Source: Marinilabiliales bacterium (GTDB taxonomy: Bacteria; Bacteroidota; Bacteroidia; Bacteroidales; F082). Taken from it: DNA of 12,837 nt. The translations under genes were made by a program, and so were the position numbers. The number at the start of each line of letters is the position of its first letter. The stretch's first letter is position 1. Positions 1 through 6,431 of this stretch are shown in pieces. The stretch is taken from the NCBI GenBank assembly GCA_002869465.1, contig PKSW01000310.1, positions 1-12,837 of the forward strand. The letters run 5' to 3'. The notes beneath the pieces were generated by a model. That model did not search any database, was not told where the DNA came from, and saw nothing but the letters and a program-made list of their open reading frames with translations.

Positions 1-1
1 T

Positions 2-241
2 AAAGAAAGCGACATACTTTTCTACCTCAATGCCATGAACCGTGGTGCAGTATTCACGCAGAACGAAATAGAATTATTCTTAAAACAAATGAAAATTGAT
101 TTAAAGGACCATTATTTTCTACCCTGCAACAACAGGATTATCATCCGTCGGCTGATCAGTGAAATGATAAAGTCATATAAGGAAGAGAACAAATTCGAAA
201 AAGCAGGAATACTGGAACAGCTATTAACCGCCTTTGATTAG
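2..241 (+). CDS. SirB1/transglutaminase-like family protein, C-terminal part (5' end outside window)
   Basis: The frame is open from the left edge and ends at TAG 239-241, so only the last 79 residues are present and the true start lies outside the window. What is visible begins with KESDILFYLNAMNRGAVFT and continues as a helical tail. The 'FYLNAMNRGAVFT.NEIE.FL' stretch resembles the FxxPFNxGxxLxxxE region that follows the transglutaminase-like core in SirB1 (UPF0162) proteins, and the rest resembles the short helical C-terminus of the Bacteroidota members. An internal ATG at 35 would give a 68-residue protein, but it cuts through this conserved stretch, so I do not take it as a start. SirB1-like proteins have no firmly established reaction. 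The gene converges on purC, and the two stop codons overlap. The assignment rests on remembered family similarity and is moderate. Confidence 0.6.
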   Translation, partial: KESDILFYLNAMNRGAVFTQNEIELFLKQMKIDLKDHYFLPCNNRIIIRRLISEMIKSYKEENKFEKAGILEQLLTAFD

Positions 242-1185
242 CGATTTCTTAAGAAATCGTTAATGTTATTTTCAATCCGATCCAGCACACCTTTAGTCGG
301 CACCCTGTTGAACTTCTCCCCGGTTACCTGCTCATAAAGCTCAATATATCGTTCAGAAACACTGCTCACGAATTCGTCTGTCATTTCCGGCACCTGCTGT
401 CCGTCTTTACCCTGGAAACCATTTTCCATCAGCCATTCGCGCACAAATTCCTTTGATAATTGCTTTTGTGGCTCTCCTTTGGCAAATCGTTCCTCATATT
501 TATCGGCATAAAAATAACGCGAAGAATCAGGTGTATGAATCTCATCGATCAAATAGATCTGGTTGCCCACTTTCCCGAATTCATACTTAGTATCTACAAG
601 GATTAGTCCTTTTTCTGCCGCAATTTCACTGCCTCTTTTGAATAATCGGATGGTATAATTTTTCAGTTTGGCATAATCCTCAGCCGAGACAAGTCCCTGT
701 TTGATAATTTCCTCTTCTGAAATATCTTCATCATGTCCCTCCACTGCTTTGGTGGTAGGTGTCACAATAGGTTCTGGAAAACGCTGGTGCTCTTTCAGTC
801 CGTCGGGAACTGGAACACCACAAATGGCCCGGGCTCCTGATTTATAGGTGCGCCACGAACTGCCCGTCAAATATCCGCGGATGATCATTTCAACGGGAAA
901 CGGGTTGCAATACTTGCCAATAGTGACCATTGGGTCAGGACTGGCTACTTTCCAGTTGGGGACAATATCTGACGTTGCATCCAGGAATTTGGAGGCGATC
1001 TGGTTCAATACCTGGCCCTTATATGGAATGGCCCTCGGCAGCACGATATCAAAAGCGGAAATGCGGTCAGATGCTACCATCACTAGCAATTCATCTTTTA
1101 TATTGTAAACATCTCTCACTTTACCGTGGTACACATCTTTTTGTCCCGGAAATTCAAAATCAGTTCTAATAATTGCTTCGTTCAT
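238..1185 (-). CDS. purC: Phosphoribosylaminoimidazole-succinocarboxamide (SAICAR) synthase
   Basis: This cytoplasmic enzyme of de novo purine synthesis joins aspartate to CAIR using ATP to give SAICAR. The 315 residues are close to the long, yeast ADE1-like form (about 300 residues), not the roughly 240-residue E. coli form. Visible motifs in order are GKVRDVY (21-27) and SDRISAFD (39-46) in the ATP-binding N-terminal lobe, the first signature around LPRAIPYKGQVLNQ (49-62), PTTKAVEGHDEDIS (143-156), the second signature VDTKYEFG (197-204), and LIDEIHTPDSSRY (212-224). All the expected positions are intact. ATG 1185 starts five bases after the phoH stop with no Shine-Dalgarno, so the gene is very likely cotranscribed with phoH and possibly translationally coupled. 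No PurR-type operator or riboswitch fits in the five-base gap. Its TAA overlaps the TAG of the convergent upstream gene. Confidence 0.97.
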   Translation of the reverse strand: MNEAIIRTDFEFPGQKDVYHGKVRDVYNIKDELLVMVASDRISAFDIVLPRAIPYKGQVLNQIASKFLDATSDIVPNWKVASPDPMVTIGKYCNPFPVEMIIRGYLTGSSWRTYKSGARAICGVPVPDGLKEHQRFPEPIVTPTTKAVEGHDEDISEEEIIKQGLVSAEDYAKLKNYTIRLFKRGSEIAAEKGLILVDTKYEFGKVGNQIYLIDEIHTPDSSRYFYADKYEERFAKGEPQKQLSKEFVREWLMENGFQGKDGQQVPEMTDEFVSSVSERYIELYEQVTGEKFNRVPTKGVLDRIENNINDFLRNR

Positions 1186-1190
1186 GGTTT

Positions 1191-2141
1191 TTATATTTGT
1201 GATTCTTTTTTATTATATGCGTCAATAATGTCAGATACCAGTTTATGCCGCACTACATCCCTCCCATCGAGATGAATAAAATCGATGCCCTTAATGCCTT
1301 TTAATAATTCCGGGGCCTGAAGCAATCCTGATAATTTTTTCCTTGGTAGGTCAATTTGAGTAACATCCCCCGTAACAATAAATTTTGAAGATTTGCCCAT
1401 CCTGGTCAGGAACATTTTCAATTGGCTTTCTGAAGCGTTTTGGGCTTCGTCGAGGATGGCAAAAGCATTGCTTAAGGTCCGGCCCCTCATGAATGCCAGT
1501 GGTGCTATTTCAATGGTTTCATCCTCAAGGTACGAAAGAAATTTTTGGGTGGGCAGCATATCTCGCAGCGCATCATATAACGGCTGCAGGTAAGGATCAA
1601 GTTTCTCTTTCATATCACCGGGAAGAAAGCCGAGGCTTTCCCCTGCTTCGATGGCAGGACGTGTTAAAATGATCCGTTTCACCTGTTTGCTTTTTAATGC
1701 CCTGATGGCCAAAGCAACAGCCGTATACGTTTTTCCTGTGCCTGCCGGGCCAATGGCAAAAAGCAAGTCGTTTTCCTCCGAACTGCTTACCATTCTCTTC
1801 TGGTTGGGCGTCAATGCTTTGATCAGTTTGCCGTGTCGTCCATATACCAGCACATCATCGCCTTTGGCTGCCACATGGTTGTTGGGCTCATCAACTCCCA
1901 TAACCTGCCTGACCACATCTTCATTGATCTTACCAAATTTATCGTAATGCGTCAGTAAAAGGTCGAATCGCCTTTCAAAATCCCTGATCTGGCTTTCATC
2001 ACCGATCAGTTTGATCAATTCTCCCCTGGCAATGATCTTCAAAGTTGGAAAAAATTCTTTGATCTCGTTCAGGTATTTATCACCGGGACCATAGATGTCC
2101 AGCGGGCTTCCTATATCAAGTTGTAGTATGCTTTCGCTCAT
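1191..2141 (-). CDS. phoH: PhoH-like ATPase (PhoH/YbeZ family)
   Basis: This is a cytoplasmic P-loop ATPase of the PhoH/YbeZ family. Members are linked to RNA metabolism and ribosome maturation, often working with the endoribonuclease YbeY; the exact role here is inferred from the family. The 316-residue length is typical. An N-terminal region of about 110 residues resembles the KH-like domain (for example GDESQIRDFERRF, 47-59). The ATPase domain follows, with Walker A GPAGTGKT (131-138), RPAIEAGESLGFLPGD (161-176), Walker B AILDEAQN (228-235), TGDVTQIDLP (257-266) and RDVVRHKLV (294-302). All of these are intact. The start is ATG at 2141, with a TAnnTTTG box upstream on the minus strand. purC follows after five bases. 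ybeY does not lie in this window. Confidence 0.95.
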   Translation of the reverse strand: MSESILQLDIGSPLDIYGPGDKYLNEIKEFFPTLKIIARGELIKLIGDESQIRDFERRFDLLLTHYDKFGKINEDVVRQVMGVDEPNNHVAAKGDDVLVYGRHGKLIKALTPNQKRMVSSSEENDLLFAIGPAGTGKTYTAVALAIRALKSKQVKRIILTRPAIEAGESLGFLPGDMKEKLDPYLQPLYDALRDMLPTQKFLSYLEDETIEIAPLAFMRGRTLSNAFAILDEAQNASESQLKMFLTRMGKSSKFIVTGDVTQIDLPRKKLSGLLQAPELLKGIKGIDFIHLDGRDVVRHKLVSDIIDAYNKKESQI

Positions 2142-2178
2142 TATATTTTTTAAAACCAGTCGTAATTTTAGTTGCCGT

Positions 2179-2186
2179 CAAAAATA
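2179..2186 (-). promoter_or_regulatory. Candidate -7 box for phoH-purC
   Basis: Read on the minus strand this is TATTTTTG, an exact match to the Bacteroidota -7 consensus TAnnTTTG. It lies 37 bases upstream of the phoH ATG, so transcription would start about 33 bases before the gene. The nearest -33-like TTTG (2215-2212) is 25 bases away, longer than usual. In AT-rich DNA this motif can occur by chance, so confidence is moderate. Confidence 0.4.
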
Positions 2187-2221
2187 TTAAAAATAACACC
2201 TTCTACAGGTTCAAAAATTTA

Positions 2222-2229
2222 TAATTTTG
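2222..2229 (+). promoter_or_regulatory. Candidate -7 box for the DUF62 gene
   Basis: TAATTTTG matches the Bacteroidota -7 consensus TAnnTTTG exactly and lies 49 bases before the ATG at 2279. No TTG is found at the usual -33 distance. Together with the minus-strand box at 2179-2186 it would make the 137-base gap a divergent promoter region with back-to-back start sites. Confidence 0.4.
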
Positions 2230-2278
2230 ATCTCAATTATCAGATAACAGAAACAGCGACATCCAGCAATACTTCAGC

Positions 2279-3052
2279 ATGGGAATTATTACATTGATCA
2301 GCGATTGGGGAAACAGTGATTATTACACGGCTGCTGTAAAAGGCATGATACTTTCGCATTTACCAGATACCCGCATTGTTGACATTACACACGATATTGA
2401 ACCATTTAATTCTAATGAAGCTGCTTATATTTTAAAAAATGCCTATAAAAACTTTCCGGAAGGAACCATCCATATCATGGGTATAAATACGGAAGAATCC
2501 ATTAATCATCCGCATACCGTGGCATTTTATAACAAACATTATTTCATTGGCACTGACGAGGGTATTTTTTCTCTGATATTTGAAGGAGAACCTGAACAGA
2601 TGGTGGAACTGGAAATTATGCAGGAGTCTGAAAACTTTACCTTTTCGAGCCGTGACCGATTTGTAAAAGCAGCGATTCATTTGCTGAAAGGTGACCCGAT
2701 AGAGAAATTGGGAAGCCCCAAAAAGGAACTCAAGAAAAAATTGTTGTTTGAACCCATTGTAGATCCTACTTATATCCGTGGTGTAGTTGTTCACATTGAC
2801 TCATATGAAAACCTGATCACCAACATTCCGAAATCCTTGTTTAAAAAAGTGGTTGGGAATAAGAAGTTCTCTATCTCTTTCCGTTCCGATTCTGTGAGTA
2901 AGATCAGTGATTCATATGGTGATGTACGGCCAGGTGAAGTGGTAGCTTTATTTGGCAGCAACAATATGCTTGAAATAGCTATTAACCAAGGAAATGCTTC
3001 GTCACTATTGGGTATTGGCTGGAACCATACTGTTTTTGTGAATATTGATTAA
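2279..3052 (+). CDS. S-adenosyl-L-methionine hydroxide adenosyltransferase (DUF62) family protein with altered active site
   Basis: The 257-residue length and overall pattern fit the SAM hydroxide adenosyltransferase family, relatives of fluorinase/chlorinase; characterised members hydrolyse SAM to adenosine and methionine. Family landmarks are TLISDWG (5-11, family TLTTDFG), PEGTIHIMGI (60-69), GTDEGIF (91-97, family PDNGLL), FSSRDRF (122-128), IDSYENLITNI (173-183) and INQGNASSLLGI (235-246). The known catalytic Asp-Arg-His triad lies in the family's VDPGVGTxR and FHGRD motifs. Here those read INTEESINH (69-77) and FSSRD (122-126), so Asp, Arg and His appear as Asn70, His77 and Ser123. I recall the same GINTE-type sequence in other Bacteroidota members, which suggests a lineage subfamily rather than decay of this copy. 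Its activity is therefore uncertain. There is no signal peptide. It is transcribed alone, divergent from phoH and convergent with the PAP2 gene ten bases downstream. Confidence 0.85.
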   Translation: MGIITLISDWGNSDYYTAAVKGMILSHLPDTRIVDITHDIEPFNSNEAAYILKNAYKNFPEGTIHIMGINTEESINHPHTVAFYNKHYFIGTDEGIFSLIFEGEPEQMVELEIMQESENFTFSSRDRFVKAAIHLLKGDPIEKLGSPKKELKKKLLFEPIVDPTYIRGVVVHIDSYENLITNIPKSLFKKVVGNKKFSISFRSDSVSKISDSYGDVRPGEVVALFGSNNMLEIAINQGNASSLLGIGWNHTVFVNID

Positions 3053-3062
3053 TACTTGACAA

Positions 3063-3638
3063 TTAGTTCCAACGCTGCATCCATTTCTGATCGGTAAAGC
3101 GGTATACCCTAAGCATTAATAAACCAATAACGGAACCAAGGATGGATCCGGCGATAACATCTCCGGGATAATGCACACCCAGATAAATGCGGCTATAGAT
3201 GATCAGAAAACCCCAGAAAAATAATACCCAGGGCAGCCAATTGTATCGAGTGTATAGCAAACCGCTGATAAATATAATAATCCCAAAATAATTGCTGGCA
3301 TGGGAAGATACAAATCCATAAAGACCTCCACAATATTCGACCGTGTGCACCATGGCTGAGATACCAGGATTATGACAGGGTCGTAATCGCTGAAATACAT
3401 TTTTAAACAATTGCACGGATGACTGATCTGTGAATGTAATAAGCACCGCTACAAACAATAAAATGATCAGGCTTTTCCATTTATACTCCCTGATAAGCAG
3501 ATAAAGCAAAAAAAGGTAAAATGGCAGCCAAAATAGTTTGGAGCTGACATAAACCATTACCACATCAAAAAAATCGTTATGCCAGCTATTGAGTATAAGG
3601 AAGAGTTGTGTATCAATATGATTAAAAAAATCCAGCAT
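3063..3638 (-). CDS. PAP2-family membrane phosphatase
   Basis: This is an integral inner-membrane phosphatase of the PAP2 (type 2 phosphatidic acid phosphatase) superfamily. Likely substrates are lipid phosphates such as undecaprenyl pyrophosphate or lipid A phosphate, but the sequence does not say which. The 191 residues hold about five or six hydrophobic segments, at roughly 37-49, 56-69, 117-129, 134-149 and 160-176. The three active-site motifs are all present: K79-x6-R86-P87, VSSH (110-113) in place of PSGH, and S149-R150-x5-H156-x3-D160 within SRIYLGVHYPGD. Catalytic His113, His156 and Asp160 are intact. ATG 3638 begins nine bases after the stop of the TonB-like/TPR gene, so the two are probably one transcript. 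Its 3' end faces the DUF62 gene with no visible hairpin between them. Confidence 0.92.
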   Translation of the reverse strand: MLDFFNHIDTQLFLILNSWHNDFFDVVMVYVSSKLFWLPFYLFLLYLLIREYKWKSLIILLFVAVLITFTDQSSVQLFKNVFQRLRPCHNPGISAMVHTVEYCGGLYGFVSSHASNYFGIIIFISGLLYTRYNWLPWVLFFWGFLIIYSRIYLGVHYPGDVIAGSILGSVIGLLMLRVYRFTDQKWMQRWN

Positions 3639-3647
3639 GTATTGAAT

Positions 3648-4268
3648 TTATTTCATCTTACTTAAAGCATCTTTTTTCATATCGTAATATTCAGGATTGT
3701 AAGGATCACGCCTGATCAGAATATCAATATACTCTGTCGCTTTTTTAGCTTTACCCTTTTCAAGAAGTTTGGTCGCTTTATTATAATAATACGCATCTCC
3801 ATTGCAGACATAACCGGGGCTTTCTCCTTCACATATTAAAAGTGCATCTGTTGTATTTGTCTCGACTCCTCTTATGCGAAACTGAACAGGTATTTCGAAG
3901 TGTGTATATTTGCTATCCTTACATTCGTTCCACTGTCCAAATGTGAGATCAAAAAAGTCTGTCAATTCTTTATTGATGGTAGGATGTATTGGGTTTTTAA
4001 ATGAAAAATCTGTAAACTCACCACTGCAATCTACTTGAAACGAAACAATTACAATTCCCATGATACAACTGCCCGCAAGTTCTTCGGGAAATGAAACATT
4101 GTTATTAAACATTTTTTCAAAAGTGTAATATCCACCTTTGAACCTATAATTCAATAAATCTATTATATTCTTCTTCCTGCTTTCACTGACGCTATTTGTA
4201 ACCTGAGCCGGCAGCATTGCAGATATCATTAAAAAGCTCAATATCAATAAGCTGATTCTCTTCAACAT
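3648..4268 (-). CDS. Secreted protein with a TonB-C-terminal-like domain and a single TPR
   Basis: I know no named homologue for this 206-residue protein. It begins with a clear signal peptide (KR at 3-4, hydrophobic 5-19, likely cleavage after the MLPA at 18-21), so it should be exported and probably periplasmic. Residues about 58-132 resemble the TonB C-terminal domain: FPEELAG, then MGIVIVSFQVDCSGEFTDFSF, then a helix with IN.ELTDFFDL.FGQW, and a last strand FEIPVQFRI. It has no TonB-type membrane anchor or proline-rich linker. Cysteines at 68, 81, 116, 146 and 155 could form disulfides. Residues about 157-204 fit one tetratricopeptide-like unit (GDAYYYNKATKLLEKGKAKKA, then RRDPYNPEYYDMKKDAL). 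It lies nine bases before the PAP2 gene and 46 bases after the lipoprotein gene, suggesting an envelope-related operon. Function is unknown; the domain calls are by eye. Confidence 0.7.
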   Translation of the reverse strand: MLKRISLLILSFLMISAMLPAQVTNSVSESRKKNIIDLLNYRFKGGYYTFEKMFNNNVSFPEELAGSCIMGIVIVSFQVDCSGEFTDFSFKNPIHPTINKELTDFFDLTFGQWNECKDSKYTHFEIPVQFRIRGVETNTTDALLICEGESPGYVCNGDAYYYNKATKLLEKGKAKKATEYIDILIRRDPYNPEYYDMKKDALSKMK

Positions 4269-4296
4269 ATGCTTTTTTATTTTAAATTACAGATCG

Positions 4297-4304
4297 TAAA
4301 GGTA
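4297..4304 (-). promoter_or_regulatory. Possible internal -7 box before the TonB-like/TPR gene
   Basis: On the minus strand this reads TACCTTTA, one base away from TAnnTTTG, 28 bases before the ATG at 4268 in a 46-base gap. It could give the two downstream genes a promoter of their own. There is no -33 TTG at the right spacing, so this is weak. Confidence 0.2.
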
Positions 4305-4314
4305 ACAAAATCGT

Positions 4315-5622
4315 TCAATCATACTGATAATATAGCTGCACCCCCTTCAGAGTTTTTTCAAAGTTCAGGCGGGTAACTTCGTCCATTCCAGGAAACTTTA
4401 AAATTGACAATCTTTTTTCGAATTGGACTATAAGTTGCTGAGAAATATGCTCAAAATAAATGTTTGCGGGTGTGTCATCAAATGTCGCAAGCCAATTAGA
4501 GTAGCTTTGTTTATAATGATACAAATAAACGCTACGCCCTATTGAAAAAAGTATGGTTTCTTCATTTATTTCACAAACAGCAATGATTTCACCTGTATCA
4601 ATTTGATGGGTGTTTTCAAAATAGTTGTTCAGCACATTGTATAGACTAATCTTGCCTTTTTGGTTTTCATTTCCTATAACCAATACTTTATCAGGATAGA
4701 CAGTATTCGCAAATGAAACCACTGGAAAACTGATGGGTTGCCTGTGTTTTTTTGCACCTGTTTCTTTATAAAATGTGACAAGAGTTCTATTACCATTCAT
4801 CCTGGAAAGAAAATCGCCGATGATAAATTCCTCCAAAATGAAAACCTTCTCGGGGAAAGAATCCGATAACATTTCAGTAATTAATTTTTGTTGTCCGTTG
4901 AGGGTTGAATAGCCAACCACCTGACCGCTTTCCATGCCGGCATAAATACGGTCTTCATTTATTTGAATATCAGTAAATTCTGGATTAGGAAATACCGGCT
5001 CTGCTTCCCATTCCGTTAACTGATCAACTATAGAGAATGTTTTCAGTTTGGCAGGTGTATCCGTCAGCAGAAAAAGCTTTTCATAAAAACTAGAAATATC
5101 ACTGTCCAGGTATTCTCCTGAACTCACCGTAAAAGCAGTATCATTAAGGTTTTGGTCATAAAAAACTATATTGGTTAGTTGGATACCGGGTCTTGAGAAA
5201 AGAAAAAAACCTTTATATGCCAGTGGTTTATTTGTCAGTTGAATATTGAAATATGTATTCTGTTCATTATCTGGATACTTTACTTTAACCCTAATTTTGT
5301 ATGGGCTGTCATTATAATCCTGCAGAATTCTCAATAGCATTGTCGTTTCAATTTCTTTACCGGCAGTGGGTGAATTAATCGTATTTGTTCCAAACAACGA
5401 AATATAGTTGGAATTTACAATACTAATTTTGACCGACTCAATATCACCTGCAGCTTCTATCCTTAATTTAATTTGCAGTGTATCCGGCAGGTAGATGATC
5501 GAATTTTCTGACGGGCTGATCAATTCAATGTCTGCTTCAATCATCTTTTCAGTTTTTTGGCATGAAATAAGTCCCATTACAATAACGACAAACAAAACGA
5601 AAACTAGAGCAAGACTTTTCAT
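4315..5622 (-). CDS. Lipoprotein with Ig-like and beta-propeller-like regions, function unknown
   Basis: The 435-residue protein opens with a lipoprotein signal: Lys2, a hydrophobic run 4-17 and lipobox LISC with the acylated cysteine at position 21. Residues about 31-131 have the strand pattern of an Ig-like domain, beginning IELISPSENSIIYLPDTLQI, a form often seen in bacterial surface lipoproteins. Residues about 135-430 are all-beta with repeated strands such as IYAGMESGQVVGYS and KGISLYNVLNN (approximate), consistent with a beta-propeller of the WD40/PQQ-like type, but I cannot assign blades with certainty. No catalytic motif is seen. It should sit in the outer or inner membrane facing the periplasm or surface. 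It is probably the first gene of a minus-strand group with the TonB-like/TPR and PAP2 genes, and is divergent from the exonuclease gene across 62 bases. A role in binding or cell-surface structure is only a guess. Confidence 0.75.
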   Translation of the reverse strand: MKSLALVFVLFVVIVMGLISCQKTEKMIEADIELISPSENSIIYLPDTLQIKLRIEAAGDIESVKISIVNSNYISLFGTNTINSPTAGKEIETTMLLRILQDYNDSPYKIRVKVKYPDNEQNTYFNIQLTNKPLAYKGFFLFSRPGIQLTNIVFYDQNLNDTAFTVSSGEYLDSDISSFYEKLFLLTDTPAKLKTFSIVDQLTEWEAEPVFPNPEFTDIQINEDRIYAGMESGQVVGYSTLNGQQKLITEMLSDSFPEKVFILEEFIIGDFLSRMNGNRTLVTFYKETGAKKHRQPISFPVVSFANTVYPDKVLVIGNENQKGKISLYNVLNNYFENTHQIDTGEIIAVCEINEETILFSIGRSVYLYHYKQSYSNWLATFDDTPANIYFEHISQQLIVQFEKRLSILKFPGMDEVTRLNFEKTLKGVQLYYQYD

Positions 5623-5662
5623 TAAATTACTATTTCAGTATACAAATTAACTCATTTTTTTG

Positions 5663-5670
5663 TATTTTTC
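5663..5670 (+). promoter_or_regulatory. Possible -7 box for the nuclease pair
   Basis: TATTTTTC differs by its last base from TAnnTTTG and lies 15 bases before the ATG at 5685, in the 62-base divergent gap. A one-mismatch box on the other strand (5643-5650, TTAATTTG on the minus strand) could serve the lipoprotein gene. Both are weak matches. Confidence 0.2.
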
Positions 5671-5684
5671 TGCTTTATAAAAAG

Positions 5685-6404
5685 ATGACCGTTATGCTGA
5701 ATGACCTGAAACTTGAAGATTTGCTATTATTGGATATTGAAACCGTTCCGGCAACTTCCGATTTTACAAATCTAACAGAAGAAGAAAAAAAACTTTGGGA
5801 GAAAAAGGCAGAATTGATCAGAAGAAATGATCCCGAAACCACAGCTGATGAACTGTATGCCCGAGCGGGTATATACTCCGAATTTGGAAAAATAATCTGC
5901 ATTTCCTGCGGATTTACAAATGGTAAAGAATTCAGGATCAAATCATATTACGGTGAAGACGAATGCATTTTACTTGAAGAATTCGCCGAAACATTAAATA
6001 AGCATTATTATACAGATCGTTATTTATTATGTGCGCACAACGGTAAAGAATTCGACTTCCCATACATTGCCAGAAGAATGCTGATTAATAGTATTCCATT
6101 ACCAAAGATGCTGGACATAGCAGGAAAAAAGCCCTGGGAAATCCGCCACCTTGACACCATGGAATTATGGAAATTTGGCGACTTCAAACATTACACATCT
6201 CTTGAATTGCTGGCTTACGTGTTCAAAATCCCGACACCCAAAGACGATATTGATGGTAGCATAGTGGGACAGGTATACTGGAAAGATAAAGACCTGGAAA
6301 GAATCGTAAAATACTGCGAAAAAGATGTGCTTACAGTTGCACAACTGTTGCGCCGGTATATGGGTTTGCCTTTAATAAAAGACACCGATATCACCGTCGT
6401 ATAG
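5685..6404 (+). CDS. Predicted 3'-5' exonuclease, PolB-like DEDDy family
   Basis: This is a 239-residue cytoplasmic protein with the three motifs of DEDD-type 3'-5' exonucleases related to the proofreading domain of family B DNA polymerases (predicted PolB-like exonuclease, the DNA_pol_B_exo2 type). Exo I is LLLLDIET with Asp17 and Glu19. Exo II is CAHNGKEFDFP with Asn119, Phe123 and Asp124. Exo III is Y210-x3-D214 within KYCEKDV. The tyrosine puts it in the DEDDy class. All four acidic ligands are present, so it should be active, probably on single-stranded DNA. No polymerase domain is attached. Two starts are possible, ATG 5685 and ATG 5694; both keep Exo I complete, and I keep the first. 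The next gene begins 27 bases downstream and encodes another nuclease-like protein, so the two probably act in one pathway of DNA repair or end processing. Confidence 0.88.
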   Translation: MTVMLNDLKLEDLLLLDIETVPATSDFTNLTEEEKKLWEKKAELIRRNDPETTADELYARAGIYSEFGKIICISCGFTNGKEFRIKSYYGEDECILLEEFAETLNKHYYTDRYLLCAHNGKEFDFPYIARRMLINSIPLPKMLDIAGKKPWEIRHLDTMELWKFGDFKHYTSLELLAYVFKIPTPKDDIDGSIVGQVYWKDKDLERIVKYCEKDVLTVAQLLRRYMGLPLIKDTDITVV

Positions 6405-6431
6405 TTATCATAATTGCAAATATTAGAATTA

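Noticed and set aside
35..241. A complete 68-residue gene starting at ATG 35
   Set aside because: The frame is open to the left edge and the ATG falls inside a conserved stretch, so this is the tail of a longer gene.
848..1169. Two overlapping plus-strand open frames opposite purC
   Set aside because: purC is intact and conserved through this stretch; these frames lack promoters and domain features.
2432..2794. Open frame of 120 codons on the minus strand opposite the DUF62 gene
   Set aside because: Rich in Phe, Arg and Cys, no recognisable motif, and the opposite frame encodes a protein with clear family landmarks.
6414..6431. TTG 6414 as the start of the Cas4-like gene
   Set aside because: It adds six residues (MQILEL) before the conserved LSKS start region; ATG 6432 fits the family better.
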